DNA of 64,000 nucleotides from Ascochyta rabiei (GCF_004011695.2 NC_082408.1:2031501-2095500); one strand, 5' to 3'; positions 1 to 11,424 are shown, counted from the stretch's first letter. Notes: a model not told the origin generated them from the letters alone. Translations and numbers: made by a program.

Positions 1-2
1 TC

Positions 3-294
3 CACCCTCTTAACACCGAATCTGCCATGAAGAAGGTAATTGGAATGAACCTAAAGCACGAGAAGACAGGTGCTGACTAGAGCCCAGATCGAGGAGAACA
101 ACACCCTCGTCTTCATCGTCGACGTCAAGGCCAACAAGCGCCAGATCGCCGCTGCCCTCAAGAAGCAGTACGACGTCTCTTGCGTCAAGATCAACACCCT
201 CATCCGTCCCGACGGCTCCAAGAAGGCCTTCGCTCGCCTGACCGCTGATGTCGACGCTCTCGACATTGCGGCCACCAAGCTCAACCTCGTTTAA
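3..294 (+). CDS. RPL25: 60S ribosomal protein uL23 (L25), 3' part
   Basis: Partial gene running in from the left edge. It encodes the C-terminal part of cytosolic large-subunit protein uL23/L25, which binds 25S rRNA near the exit tunnel. Coding sequence starts in frame at base 3 ([11 protein letters not shown]), is interrupted by a 52-nt intron at 36-87 (GT...CCCAG) and resumes at 88 with [19 protein letters not shown], ending at TAA 292-294. The segment [12 protein letters not shown] followed by ALDIAATKL is characteristic of eukaryotic uL23. The basic N-terminal extension and start lie outside the window. Codon use is strongly C-ending, as expected of a highly expressed gene. Identification is firm; the acceptor at 87 was chosen because it gives the conserved [12 protein letters not shown] junction. 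Confidence 0.95.
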
Positions 295-907
295 GCGGTT
301 TCTGAGGCATGGGCATGGATGGATCACGGGATACCCGGCAATGGAAAAAGCGATGTGTTATGTCTGGCGTTCACGGGCACGTAGTCACGGCGACTCGAAT
401 GAATCAATTCAGCATGACGCCACTACAAGTGTGCGCGCGACCTTCAAATGTGTTACTGCAATGCGATACCCCTTCACAGTTCAGCTCTCTATTTTTTGGT
501 CGTGAAATTCTTTTCAAATATGACGAAGTCAATCCTCCTTGACTTCTGGCTACATGAGGTGTTAATATAGGAGTGAGCTAACCGTGTGTTCTTCATTAAC
601 TTGAAGGCTCAGACAACGGGCAATCAGGAGTACATGCATCGACAGAATCTACCACTAAGTTTCAGCTATGTCTGAAGAGTTCGTTGTAGACACAAGGTTC
701 CTATGCAATGAACGCGAGTCTGTAGCATGCAAGAACGATAGCTGATGATATCGCTCGACGCACAGACCAAAATGTACAATCAACACCATCATCACCAAGA
801 AACTTTCCGCCATCACTTACACCTCACCTCGCACGACGCTCCACACCTTACTCGCTCACGCCCACCCGCACAACCAACTCAACGCGACTCTCCCCACATA
901 CTTCAAA
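295..907. other. Intergenic, RPL25 to TIM8
   Basis: No convincing coding signal. It holds the 3' UTR of RPL25 and the promoter/5' UTR of TIM8. The last ~130 bases before the TIM8 ATG are rich in CA and C (CACC/CATC runs), a common feature of ascomycete 5' leaders. Confidence 0.5.
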
Positions 908-1355
908 ATGGACGGACTCGGCGGCGGCCTCGCAAACGTAGACGTCACGCGTCTCAGCGACGCCGACAAGCAGCAACTGCAGCAATTCGCCATCAACGAA
1001 GGCCAGAAGGCGCGCATCCAGTCCTGTACGTCACGACGCACTCCAAAGAAAGAGAGAAAGAAAGAGAGAGAAAGAAAGAAAGAAAGAAAGATTCTCATCT
1101 TCCCAATGCCCCATTCGCCAACCCAGCCGTCAAGCCCCAGAAGCCCCAGAAGTCACAAACACACCGTACTAACACGCACCTCGCGCAGCAATCCACAGCC
1201 TAACCGACACATGCTTCCGCAAATGCATCCCGGCGGGCGGCGTCAAGAACGGCAAGTTGGACAAGTACGAGGAGCCGTGCATGAGGCAGTGCGTGGACCG
1301 GTTTCTGGACGCGAATATCGTGGTGCTGCGCGAGTTGGAGAGGCTGAGGCAGTAG
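908..1355 (+). CDS. TIM8: Mitochondrial intermembrane-space chaperone Tim8
   Basis: Small TIM chaperone which, with Tim13, escorts hydrophobic precursors such as Tim23 through the intermembrane space. Two exons, 908-1025 and 1189-1355, give 94 aa. The splice joins IQS to SIHSLTDTCFRKC, and the intron (1026-1188) carries a perfect TACTAAC branch site at 1167-1173. The twin CX3C motifs, CFRKC and CMRQC, which form the disulfide hairpin, are both present, followed by VDRFLDANIVVLREL, which matches Tim8 better than Tim9, 10 or 13. The intron contains a purine run (GAAA/GAGA units, about 1045-1090). The unspliced frame would destroy the first CX3C, so splicing is required. Confidence 0.92.
1047..1092 (+). 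repeat. GAAA/GAGA purine microsatellite in TIM8 intron
   Basis: Imperfect AAAG/AGAG units inside the TIM8 intron between donor and branch site. Simple-sequence expansion, no coding role. Confidence 0.7.
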
Positions 1356-1773
1356 GAGAGGAATAAGATTCCCAGGGTGGTTGAGGCACAGGGATGTTGG
1401 TTGGGAAAGAGAAAGGATGAAGATAAATATGGAGAGGCTGTATGATTAGGGCGTGGAATGGAGGTGCTGTGCAATAGGTGTGATGCTAGGAATTGGGGGT
1501 GCACAGCATCTTGCGCCGAGTGTATGAATATGAAGAGAGCATGTCCAAAGAAGTGTATGAGCACAAGTTGTTGATGCTTGCTCACATCTGCTCAGATCGC
1601 TTGATGCGATCTAATCGCTCTCTGTTGATAACAAGGTTATCGTTCCACGCGGAAGTCGGCCGGAGCCTGCACACAACATTCCTTTCCTGTCTCTCCACTT
1701 CCTCCCCCATCGCCCTGCCGAGCCTGTTCAGTTCTCTTCCGACCGACCCAGGAGTATCTTCGGGACCACCAAG
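1356..1773. other. Convergent intergenic, TIM8 / seryl-tRNA synthetase
   Basis: Tail-to-tail spacer with the 3' UTRs of both genes. No conserved coding signal seen. Confidence 0.5.
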
Positions 1774-3352
1774 TCACTTTGTCCTGTCTGGGATCGGCGC
1801 CTTGGTCTCGTCCTTGCTAGGCTTCCACTCCTTGACGAACGGCAGGAACTCGGGCTGGCCGGGGATGTATTTCCGCAGCACCTCGGGCACGTTGAAGCCC
1901 TCGGGGGTCTGGTAGTTCTCGAGGATGCAGCAGAGCGTGCGCTCGGTGGCGCAAACTGTATCAGCGTTAGCAAAAGCACCTTGAGATGTTAGGTGACAGA
2001 GAAGACGTACGTGTGCCGTTCAGGGCGTGGACGTATTCCTTGCGGGTGGCAGTCTGCTTCTTGACGCCGAATCGGATCTCAAGCTCGCGCGTCTGGTAGT
2101 CTGTGCAGTTGGAAATGGACACGAGCTCCTTGTACTCGCCGCCGCCGGTGACGGGGAACCAGGCCTCGAGATCGCGCTTCATCGAAGCCGCGTTGTCTGT
2201 ACAGAATCAGTGCCACCCCGTTGCTCTCTATATGCGTCACTTACTCAGCGCTCCACTGACGATGTTGATGACCTGGTATGGCAGACCGAGGCTCTGGTAG
2301 AACTCCTCAGACGTGGCGAGCATGCTCTCAAACGCCTCCCATGACTTCTCCGGGTGGGTGATGATGAACTGCTCCACCTTCTCGAACTGGTGTATCCTGA
2401 AGATGCCCCACGCGTCCTTTCCGTGCGAACCAGCCTCCTTCCTGAAGTTTGTCGAGTAACCAGCGTACTTGATGGGCAGGTCGGCGGTGCCGAGCCACTC
2501 CTCCGAGTGCAGGGCGCTGATGGGCTGTTCCGAGGTGGCGATGAGGTACTTGTCAGTCTCGGGCTTGTCCTTGCTCTCTGTGACCTTGTACAGCTCCTCG
2601 TCGAAGTCGGACAGTTGGGCCGTCTTGGCCATCTGGTCGCGGAGCATGAAGAAGGGCGGCTGGTTGGGCGTGTAGCCCTTGTTGAAGAGGAACTCGAGAC
2701 CGTAGTTGACGAGGGCGAGGTTGAGGAACAGGCCGTAGCCCGTCAGGCAGTAACCCCTGTGTCCAACAATCTTCACGCCGCGCTCCGGGTCGTAACCGTT
2801 CAGTCTTGTGAGGACGCCGTGGTGTGGGATTCCGTCGCTCTTGAACTCTGCCTTCCTGTTCTCAGGAGCCCATGTCCTGACGACAGCGTTGTCGTCCTCG
2901 GTGCCAGACACGGGGACGTCCTTGTGCACGTAGTTGCCGACCGACTTGGCCTTGATGTTGAGCTTGACGAGCTTCTGGGCGGCCTCGTCTTCCTTGGCCG
3001 CCTTCTGCTTCTTCAGCTCCGCCATCTCGGCGAGGAGTTCGTCTGCGCTCTCCTTGGCCTTCTTCTTCTGCCCCACCTGCTTCTGCAGTCCGTTGATCTG
3101 CGAGCCGATCTGTGTTGCAGCATACTGTGTCTTTCGGTGGTCCTCGAAGAGCTCAATGACCTCATCGACAACCTCAACAGGCGCGTGGCGTTTGCGCTGC
3201 GACTCGCGAATCTTCTCTGGGTCGCCGCCGCGTTCTGCGATAAAGTCGTTGCTGTTTACCCCGCCATGTTAGCATGTTTGCGACCGTTTGGCGTGGACGG
3301 GTAGTCCAGGCCAGACCGTCCCAGAGTCGTGGAAGGCTTACACGTCAAGCAT
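1774..3352 (-). CDS. SES1: Cytosolic seryl-tRNA synthetase
   Basis: Class II aminoacyl-tRNA synthetase charging tRNA-Ser. Four exons on the minus strand: 3342-3352, 2245-3251, 2011-2196 and 1774-1955, giving 461 aa, close to the 462 of yeast Ses1. The N-terminal coiled-coil arm that holds the tRNA long variable arm occupies about residues 30-110. The class II core follows, with [24 protein letters not shown], then [16 protein letters not shown] and the [11 protein letters not shown] segment; motif 3 is in the last exon ([20 protein letters not shown]). The first coding exon is only 11 nt (Met-Leu-Asp plus two bases of Val). The short C-terminal tail ends DRTK. All junctions keep the frame and restore conserved residues ([17 protein letters not shown]). 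Confidence 0.96.
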
Positions 3353-4078
3353 CTTGTCTCACGGGTGCAGGTGTGTGCTGTGTCAATTGCTCGTGTGCAG
3401 GACGTCGCAGCCCAAGGGCACACAAATGTGGTGCGGTGCGCTTGAGTCAGGGACCGGGATGATCTGTGCGATGGCGGGGCAATGTGGCTGCATTTGCATG
3501 TGCATTTTGGCCGTGCCATGCAGCGCTCCATGCTCCATGGCTTTGCGACTTCCCAGAAAAGCAAGTTTGGAGCCGTTACACGTGAAAGCATCGATCACGG
3601 TATCTTCACCGTCAAAGCTTCAGAGCTGCCTAATCAAGTCGTGGTCGATGCATTCGTGCACGGTGATCGAGGGGCTCCCACGGCGCGTTGAGCTGCCGGA
3701 GCGTGGGCTCGAGTTCTGGTGGCACGGAGTTCAGTAGGAAACGGGCGAGACAGAGTAGAGTTCGCGTGAACGTCATTACCATTCCAGTCTATAAACTCAT
3801 CTCTGCGGCGGCGTAGAGCATGGACCAAGAAAGCCGAATACTGAACAGAACCCATTGCGTCTCGCTCAAACACCATTACGCCATTATGCCTCTGCGAAGA
3901 GAGGCCACCAGAAGCATTCGTAGTCGCCCAACCCACCAACCGTCTATACCACACTGTCGATGCCACTGGGAAACATCTTGGATGCTCCCTGACACAGCTC
4001 TTCGCGAGCTTGTGCAGCCTGGCACATGTTTCTTCGTACCCTTCTTCACACGTCGAGAAGACACTGTCGGTCGTGGAT
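3353..4078. other. Intergenic, SES1 promoter / RHEB 3' side
   Basis: About 0.7 kb without a convincing gene. Short open frames occur on both strands but show no recognisable protein motif. The segment next to 3352 is the SES1 promoter and the segment next to 4079 is the RHEB 3' UTR. Confidence 0.45.
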
Positions 4079-4965
4079 TTACATGACCTGGCACCCACTC
4101 TTGCCGCCAGTGGGCTCACCAGGATTCTGGCTCGTCTCCACCTGTTCGATCAAGAGCTGGAACGCCTTCTCGACGTTCTCGTTGTACCGCGCACTTGCTT
4201 CCGTCCAGCCGCACTTGAATTCTTGGGCGAGTGCTTTGCCGTCTTCGGGCGTGACCTGGCGCTGCTCGGGACGCAAGTCGGATTTGTTGCCAACGATGAC
4301 AATGGGGACCCATTCGACAGCCTGCGTAGATGGCGCTGTTAGCGTGCGAGCTCCTGCAGTCAATTGGGTGACGGTAGTCAGGGGAGGCACTTACAAGGTG
4401 GTTGAGGATCTTGTCGCGGATGATGCGCGCCATCTCGAAGCTCTGTTTGCTTGCGACCGAGTAGACAATCATGTAGCCATGGATGCCAATGAAATGCTTC
4501 GAGTTAAGAATGCTGTACTCATCCTGGCAGGAACAATCGTGTCAGTCGTGCTCCTACGCGAAGCCGAGAAGATGCACGGCGAATGCGCTGCGAGGTATTG
4601 TGTGCTGGACTCGCAAGAGGAGCATAGCTTTGAGCTGAAGTGGGGCGTCGAGCTTGTAACGGGAGTGGGGAGAAAAGAAGCCTCACGTACCTGGCCAGCT
4701 GTGTCGATGATCTCGGTAGCAAAGTCCTGGTTCTTCCACTTGATCATCTTGCTGAACGTGTTCTCGATAGTAGGGTAGTAGCTGTCGACAAAGTGGCCGT
4801 CGACGAATTGCACCGTCATACTCGACTTTCCTGCACCGCTTTCGTCAGTTACATCCACGCCGTGAAGTTACAGAGCGTGCATGTTGTAGCTCACAACTGC
4901 GCATGCTTACCGACCGCTCTACTGCCGACAATGGCCATCTTCCTCTGCTTCGGCGGGGCAGGCAT
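4079..4965 (-). CDS. RHEB: Rheb-type small GTPase
   Basis: Ras-family GTPase that in eukaryotes activates TOR complex 1 and, in fungi, also influences basic amino-acid uptake. Four exons: 4911-4965, 4691-4830, 4395-4523 and 4079-4321; 188 aa. P-loop is GSRAVGKSS, with Arg at the position of Ras Gly12, a Rheb hallmark. The effector region is PTIENTF, switch II begins DTAGQDEYS, and NKSD is the guanine-specificity motif. The C-terminus CQVM is a CAAX box for farnesylation. Introns fall at V-G|K, Q|DEY and HL|AVEW. Symbol in yeasts is RHB1. Tail of the SES1-RHEB-WAPL minus-strand run, but each gene has its own promoter-sized spacer. Confidence 0.95.
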
Positions 4966-6171
4966 CTTGCTTGTGGGTTTTGGTGTCGTAGGCTGTGTTC
5001 GCGAGGTTGCTGAGCGGCTCGCCAGTGTAGAGTTTACAATCTCACTGCACTGCTGAGACGGCTATGCCCAAGCGCGTTGCTCTTGTCGATCCTGGAAGCT
5101 AAGGATGACGTCCGCGGACGAGGAAGGTAGCACCGAGTAAGCAAGGGTCTACAAGTGGCGCCGTCACCGCAAGTCCACAAGATCAGCAGGTTAGCAAAAG
5201 TTACAAGGGAAGACGTGAGGTTTGTTCGCGACGAGTCGACTTCACGATCCAAAAAGTTCCTCGGCCGCGACCTTGTGCCGTCATGCTTCCCGCGATCCAC
5301 ATGCCAGAGTCCACAAAGCCCCAGCTAGACCTTTTCCGCAGACAGGCATTCACTTTACCCAGATTGCCCAATCCCAAGCTTTCCATTTACGTGATGTCGA
5401 TTCGCCTGAGCCTAGCGTACTCTGCACGACAGGCAGACAGGCAGCCGAGTCTCTCGGGTCTTCTAGAAGCTAATGCCTGCGCCCGATTCCCCGCGCGCGA
5501 CTTTCCCTGACTTTCCCGAATCTGCCTGCGCGACTCAAGCTGAGCAACGTCACATGTGCAACGAGAAGTTTCAACACAAGGTCGTCATGTAGTCTCAAAG
5601 CTGCATTGCGTATGTCAAGTATAGTTGGCTACTGTTTCGTCGGTAACCATGCCGTAAGATGGCTAACCCGGACGCACAAGGTCGCAGTCTAGCTTGGTTG
5701 AGGTGTTCGGTCAAACGCCCACGTGTCTGTGGAACAGACTTCTGGACGCATGGCTGTGAGCATGGCTACCAAACGATTCATTATCTGCATGGCCAACGCT
5801 ATCCGGAACCGGTTGCAGACCTGCACGTCTTCACAGTGAGGCTCCGGTCTGACTGGTCTGTATAATCTCAAGCACTCTTTTGATTCTTCCACACACCGAC
5901 GGTACATGCCACACCAGGATCAGTGTTGGGCTGTGTGCCGACTCCATAACCTGACCAGACCCCGCTTCGTGCACTAGGCAACATACCTCTACATACCAAA
6001 CGCGTTTACCAGCATCGCTGCAAATCCATAAACCTTGGGTATCGTGCTGTAACATAAACCTTCCGATCGACATACGCAGAGTATTCGCAGTATCCAAAAA
6101 CGCAAAGGAGATTCATAAACCGTGTCTGCGCCCAACATCTTGCAGTAATCGAACAACACCAGAATTGGCGC
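4966..6171. other. Intergenic, RHEB promoter / WAPL 3' side
   Basis: About 1.2 kb. No protein or RNA gene recognised on either strand; open frames present are short and lack motifs. It includes the RHEB promoter near 4966-5500. Confidence 0.45.
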
Positions 6172-9100
6172 CTATTCTCTGGCGCCTTCCAGCTTCCTGA
6201 CCACATGCATGATTCGCAGGTAGTAATTGTTCAGAGCCTCCTTACCCTCAGGCCCTTCGAAACGACTGGCCGTCCTCTTATCGACATGCTCGTGAATGCG
6301 CGCAAACTCCTTCATTTGCTCGAGCAGTGGCTGGAGCTGTTGCCCGGGTAGTGACGCTCGAACTTTGGATCGGACGGTGTTGTTGAGGCACAGATTGCCC
6401 AGCAGCACAGTAAGGAAGCCGACCTGAACGCTAAATTCGGACTCTTCAACGGAGTTGGCCTGTCTGTACTTAATATGAATGTTCGGAACATGGAGCGAAT
6501 CGTTACACACCTCAGCTGCTCGTTCAGAACCCGCAACAAAGGTTTTTACCAACACCTCGATCGAGTTCCTGTCATCAATGGTATTGCGTCGTGCTTGATC
6601 GCTGAGCTCAGCGAGATTGATCATCGCACCCAGACCGAGCGTCAACGCAGCTAGCACTTGGGTCCGACGATCTGCATCGAGTTCTCCACTGTGGAGCACA
6701 TCGAAACGACCAACAATGAAGTGGATCAGGGGCTGTATGAAGGCCTGGTCGGAGAACGGTTGACAGGCCTTGGGCTTGTTGTTGGTGAGGTTCATGCAGA
6801 GCTTCATTGCCTCCACAGTCTTCGATGGGCCATTGTCCTCAAAGAAAATGGGCAATACCTCCGCCAGGTGTTGCAGAGTCTTAGTAGGCCATGTGGAGTA
6901 GTCTTGCTCTGCGATCGACACGGTTTCCAGTATCGAAAGCGCCAAGTCAACGGTCAAAATGTCTTGAGAAGTAGCTTTGGTGGTTTTGATACGGCTAGAG
7001 GGTGTTGGAAACACTTTGACAATCTTCGAGACCTCGACCGGGGACAAGAGAGCCTCTATGCTGCCAGACTCTCGCAGATTTCGGACGAGGAGATCGATTG
7101 TTTTGAGTGTCAAAATCTGAGGTGAAGCTTTCTCTGGTGTATTTGGCGACCACGCCTTAGCTGCCAGCACCAGTGCGCGGAAATCTACCAAGGACTCCTG
7201 GGCAATTTTCGACATGTTCGACTTTCGATCGCGTGCGATTCTGGAGATATCGATATCGTTGTCCACCACCTTGATCAAAGTACTCGTAATCCCGGATCGG
7301 TAAATTTGATCAACCACAGCGAAAGCAGGCTTCGTCTGGAGGACAAAAAGAACTGAAGCAGTCGCAAGGAAATTGAAAATGACATCGTCTGTAGACCTCA
7401 TGATTTCCAGGAGTTTGTGCATGAAGCCGGAGTCGAGAAGCTGACTGACAAAGCCTGCATCGACCATCTTAGTGCATAAATCCATCAATGCGCTGCGGCG
7501 TGCACTCTTGCTTGATTCGTCCGAGATCTCGCGGATAGACTCTTCCATGTCCCACGAGAACATGGTGTTCTGTCCGTATTTCTTGAGCTCGTGATGCGTT
7601 CGCACTTGGCTCGTGGGTCCGTCTTCATCGTCGGTGGAAACAGTCTGGGAGTCCACGTTCCAACTGTCGTCAAGATCCATAGATATTAAAAACTCGTCTT
7701 CTGGATTGGCTTCCTGGAGGTAGGAACGCTGGGCGGCATATGTAAGTCTTGGGCGAGTGACCGCTCCAGATGTCATTTGTGATGTTTGGGAATCTGCTGG
7801 TGTGGCTCTGTCCATGTCAACGTCGTGAGTGCTGGGCTCGGTTGTTGCGGGCTTCGCTTTGGGTGTCGAATCTGCAGCAATGGTAGCATCAGCTTCTCCG
7901 TCACTTTCACTGTCGTCTTCTTCAGAACTCGTCTCGTCTCTGAGTGTGTCTATCAGTCGAGTCTTCCGTGATTGGCTGCTGTAAGGGAGGTCGGATTTCG
8001 ATCTAGCTAGAGCTCCAAGCAGTGATCTTGGCTTCTTGTCTGTCAGCTGGAGAGATGCGAGCGCAGACGCCGGCGTTTTGGGTGCTGCTGAGCCACCAAG
8101 CAAGGTGCTGAAGAGGTCTTTTTGACGCGGTGTGACTGAGCCAGGCGTAGAAGTTGTGCTCCCGCGAAGAGGTGTTGGGCGTACAGGCGTTGTCATTGGA
8201 TCCGGGATATCATACATGGTGTCGTCGGATGCAAGCAGCTCAGACGTCACATCGTCAAGAGGTGCTTTGGAAGCTCGTGCGACGGGTACCATGCTATGAA
8301 GCATGGCTGGTGAAGAATGGCCCTTAGATACCGTTGGCTGGCTGACAACCGGCACTGTCCGTGTTCTTGTCCTTCTCGGCTTGTTGATCGAGGCTTCTGC
8401 AGTCGCTGCCGGTAGCGCAGAACGAGGGATTGAGGGTCTTGTAGAACCGTGACCTGGCGATGTGCCTTTTTCCCTCCTAGTCACTTTGCGGTCTCGCTGC
8501 GCCATCACTGGCTCCTGTATGCGTGCAACAACGGATTTCGGCGCAGTGATAGAAGATATTGAGCCCTTCCGCTTCCGGTTTTGTAAGATCCCCAGCTTGT
8601 GTGACTTGACAGCTATATTTTGAGGAGCATTGAGTGACGCCACCTTCGCAGCCGCGAGCTCCTTGGGTTTATCTTTCAACGCTTGGCGAGCTATCTGCAT
8701 AGGTGGTTCGAGAATCGGCAAAGATGCTTGCTCTTCATCTGATGGCACTTCAAAGACGTCCAGGCTCGCAGACTGCTTGGTACTCAATTTCGTCGCTTTG
8801 CTGCTGGGTACCGCAGGGTTTGTCTTTGCTACAGATTGTGATTTAACCGAAGACTGTGCCGGAAATTCGGGCGTTGTGGTGCGTGACACATTCTTGGAAG
8901 ATGTGTTCGATCGTTGTAGCCGTCGTCCGCTTGTAGCAGCCTGCTTTTGGCCTTCTGAGGATGGCGGGGCCTTTGTTTGCGATGTGGGGCCCGTAGACGG
9001 CGGTTTGAGAAGCGGAGCACTTAGCCGTGCCGGCTGCTGCAGTCCAATCTGCCCCTGTAGCGTTTTGTTCGTTGTCGCTGCCGGTTTCAAACCCCCGGGT

Positions 9101-9588
9101 TGTTTAGGAGGTCGAGAAGCTGTCGCGACCGCGCGACCAGGCGCAAATTCGTGTGGTTTCGCAATGGTTGCCCGCGATTCTGCTTCTGTCTTGCTACGCT
9201 GCAGTGGCGCAGGCCTGTTTGTGGGCTTTGTCGACTGCGACTCCAACTCGTCTTCGGAGGGTACGTCGAATACATCGGGGCTAGTTGTAGTCGCGCGTGC
9301 AGTGGCAAGAGCTCTAGTAGTATCCAACGGTCCTCCGACCTCAGCTGTCGGTCCACTCGAAATCGCTGTATGCTTGCGAGGTCGTTCTGGCGAAGGCGCA
9401 TCATCCGGGATGCTGGATCGAGGTGGCGGGACACGCGACAGTTTGCCGTACGTGACGACCTTCTTGCGTCGCTCTCCGGTGGTGAAAGTGGATGACATGA
9501 ATGGCGCCATTGCAGACGCGTTTGCGTGTCGTCGTGCAGCAAGGGTTGTTTTAGGTGCGGACGCGCATTGTCGTGATGGGAAGGTCAA
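6172..9588 (-). CDS. Wapl/Rad61-family cohesin-release protein
   Basis: Single-exon protein of up to 1,138 aa. The C-terminal third (about residue 650 to the end) is a WAPL domain: it starts near KKYGQNTMFSWDMEESI and runs through helical repeats such as MDLCTKMVDAGFVSQLLDSG and MHKLLEIMRSTDDVIFNFLA. Wapl with Pds5 opens the cohesin ring at the Smc3-Scc1 gate. Residues 1-640 are low-complexity (Ser/Thr/Pro/Lys rich), including acidic patches around SSEEDDSESDGEAD, as in other fungal Wapl proteins. The true start may be Met27 (9510) or Met31 (9498), because TTGERRKKVVTYGKLSR looks like the conserved N-terminus. No FGF Pds5-binding motif was noticed. Confidence 0.88.
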   Translation of the reverse strand: MTFPSRQCASAPKTTLAARRHANASAMAPFMSSTFTTGERRKKVVTYGKLSRVPPPRSSIPDDAPSPERPRKHTAISSGPTAEVGGPLDTTRALATARATTTSPDVFDVPSEDELESQSTKPTNRPAPLQRSKTEAESRATIAKPHEFAPGRAVATASRPPKQPGGLKPAATTNKTLQGQIGLQQPARLSAPLLKPPSTGPTSQTKAPPSSEGQKQAATSGRRLQRSNTSSKNVSRTTTPEFPAQSSVKSQSVAKTNPAVPSSKATKLSTKQSASLDVFEVPSDEEQASLPILEPPMQIARQALKDKPKELAAAKVASLNAPQNIAVKSHKLGILQNRKRKGSISSITAPKSVVARIQEPVMAQRDRKVTRREKGTSPGHGSTRPSIPRSALPAATAEASINKPRRTRTRTVPVVSQPTVSKGHSSPAMLHSMVPVARASKAPLDDVTSELLASDDTMYDIPDPMTTPVRPTPLRGSTTSTPGSVTPRQKDLFSTLLGGSAAPKTPASALASLQLTDKKPRSLLGALARSKSDLPYSSQSRKTRLIDTLRDETSSEEDDSESDGEADATIAADSTPKAKPATTEPSTHDVDMDRATPADSQTSQMTSGAVTRPRLTYAAQRSYLQEANPEDEFLISMDLDDSWNVDSQTVSTDDEDGPTSQVRTHHELKKYGQNTMFSWDMEESIREISDESSKSARRSALMDLCTKMVDAGFVSQLLDSGFMHKLLEIMRSTDDVIFNFLATASVLFVLQTKPAFAVVDQIYRSGITSTLIKVVDNDIDISRIARDRKSNMSKIAQESLVDFRALVLAAKAWSPNTPEKASPQILTLKTIDLLVRNLRESGSIEALLSPVEVSKIVKVFPTPSSRIKTTKATSQDILTVDLALSILETVSIAEQDYSTWPTKTLQHLAEVLPIFFEDNGPSKTVEAMKLCMNLTNNKPKACQPFSDQAFIQPLIHFIVGRFDVLHSGELDADRRTQVLAALTLGLGAMINLAELSDQARRNTIDDRNSIEVLVKTFVAGSERAAEVCNDSLHVPNIHIKYRQANSVEESEFSVQVGFLTVLLGNLCLNNTVRSKVRASLPGQQLQPLLEQMKEFARIHEHVDKRTASRFEGPEGKEALNNYYLRIMHVVRKLEGARE

Positions 9589-10254
9589 CGTGAGGCAGCG
9601 ACTAGGCCGAGGTCTCTAATTAGGCTTGCATTGCTTGAGGCGCGACCGAACTGTCTGGCGATGGTTGTCGTTGACGGTGAACAACTTTCCAATGAGAGCG
9701 CGCATGCAAGGCCGTCTGTCTCCCGCGATCAACAATGGCGAGGTCGGCAAGTACCCGTCTGGTGAGGGAGGCGCAAAGCAGGGTCCCACGTCTGCCCGGC
9801 AGGTACGCTAACCAAGATCGGCGGGCGGTGAATGGCGGGGACATGCTCAATCCTCCTCACTACACGCACTCAGCCTCCAAAGATGTTTGGCGGAGGTCCC
9901 CGAAGATGGTCACGAGCCTAGACTTTGAGCTCCTTCTTGGTTCAGCTTCTCCTCTTTCTTTGTTATCTCGATCCTGTATCTATTAGTCCCAGCCAGCTCT
10001 ACAATTACCACATCTTTTGAGACCAATTGGCTGCCCCACTTACGGGATTTCTCCTCAATTGTCTTGCCGCCGCGGCTGAATCTGTCTTCAAGTTCACCAC
10101 CGAGTCCAGCCCTCCTGACCCTTACGTCCTTGCCTCCAGCCAACCATTGTCTCCCTTGCACGTCAATTGTAGGCATCGTACACGACCAACTCAAACGTGG
10201 CTAACTCGAGCAGCTCACTGCCTTTCCAACACCCCACTATCACCGACTGCAACC
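9589..10254. other. Divergent promoter region, WAPL / FUR1
   Basis: Shared upstream region of two divergently transcribed genes. No reading frame with recognisable motifs. The 60 bases before the FUR1 ATG are C/A rich, typical of a leader. Confidence 0.5.
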
Positions 10255-11088
10255 ATGACTGGCGGTTTCGAGACACCACCTTCGCAATGCGTAGGCCCTG
10301 AGTACCGCCCGGCTACTCAGAAGCCAACGGCCACAGTCTCCAAACCTCTGGACCAAGTGCCAAACATTCATATCCTGCCTCAAACCCCTCAGCTGATAGC
10401 GCTGCTAACGTAAGGCCCCTTACACGTATCAGCAACGTCACACTCAACAGCCAACAGCATGATTCGCGACAAGAACACAGGTCGTGCCGACTTCATTTTC
10501 TACTCTAACCGTATCATCCGTCTCCTGGTTGAGGAAGGACTCAACCACCTTCCTGTTGTAGGTCACGAGATCACTACGCCAGTGGGGCGGACGTATGCTG
10601 GTGTCAAGTTTGAAGGCAAGATCTGCGGTGTCTCGATCATGCGAGCTGGAGAATCCATGGAGCAGGGTTTGAGGGACTGCTGCAGGTCGGTTAGGATTGG
10701 CAAGATCTTGATCCAGAGAGACGAGGAGACGAGCCAACCGAAGCTCTTTTACGATAAGCTACCCGAGGATATCGCGGATCGATGGGTACTGCTGCTGGAT
10801 CCCATGCTGGCAACCGGAGGCTCTGCTCTCATGGCCGTTGAGGTACTCAAGTCGCGCGGTGTGCCCGAGGAGCACATTCTCTTCCTCAACCTCATCGCCA
10901 GCCCGGAAGGCGCGAAGAGGTTTGCCGAGCAGGTGCCCAAGGTCCGAGTAGTGACGGCATTTGTTGACCAGGGTCTGGACGAGAAGAAGTAAGTACTGCT
11001 GTCATTGACATCGGTTGTTACTAACCACTATGCTAGCTACATTGTCCCGGGTCTTGGTGACTTTGGAGATCGCTTCTACACTTTGTAG
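10255..11088 (+). CDS. FUR1: Uracil phosphoribosyltransferase
   Basis: Converts uracil plus PRPP to UMP (pyrimidine salvage; also activates 5-fluorouracil). Three exons: 10255-10409, 10458-10988 and 11037-11088; 245 aa. Intron acceptors were set by frame: exon 2 must start at 10458 to give LLT-MIRDKNTGRADFIFYSNRIIRLLVEEGLN. Visible motifs are GVSIMRAGESMEQGL, the PRPP-binding loop LLLDPMLATGGSA, and the uracil-binding C-terminus NYIVPGLGDFGDRFYTL, which needs the third exon. The second intron has a TTACTAAC branch site. Neighbour URC1 lies 1.5 kb downstream beyond ELF1, a functional link in uracil metabolism. Confidence 0.96.
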
Positions 11089-11424
11089 ACTCGCAATATC
11101 TATCCAGGGCTAGCATAGTGAACCTTGGTTCAGCAGAATCCTTTTTGCATAGTAGGAATCAGAGTGCTTGAATCTAACAAATGCTGCTGTAGTGCGCGCG
11201 AACAGAAGGGAAACGATTAGAAATGGTCTGTTTGGCTTTAGTCTCTGAAAGCCACTCGCAGGCAAAGCTTTTCTGGTGGTCAAAGCCAAGTTCGAACTCA
11301 AGATCCAAGTACCCCATCTCCGTGGTATACCTTAACGCCGTAAATGCCAATCATGCCCACATCGTATCGAGCCACTTTTTGAACCCCTTCTGTGTTGTAC
11401 AGTGCCATTCACACGCATCTCATC
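11089..11424. other. Convergent intergenic, FUR1 / ELF1
   Basis: Tail-to-tail spacer of 336 bases with 3' UTRs. Nothing else recognised. Confidence 0.5.

Noticed and set aside
10451..10457. Earlier acceptor (10450) for the first FUR1 intron
   Set aside because: It shifts the frame; the acceptor at 10457 gives the conserved MIRDKNT sequence.
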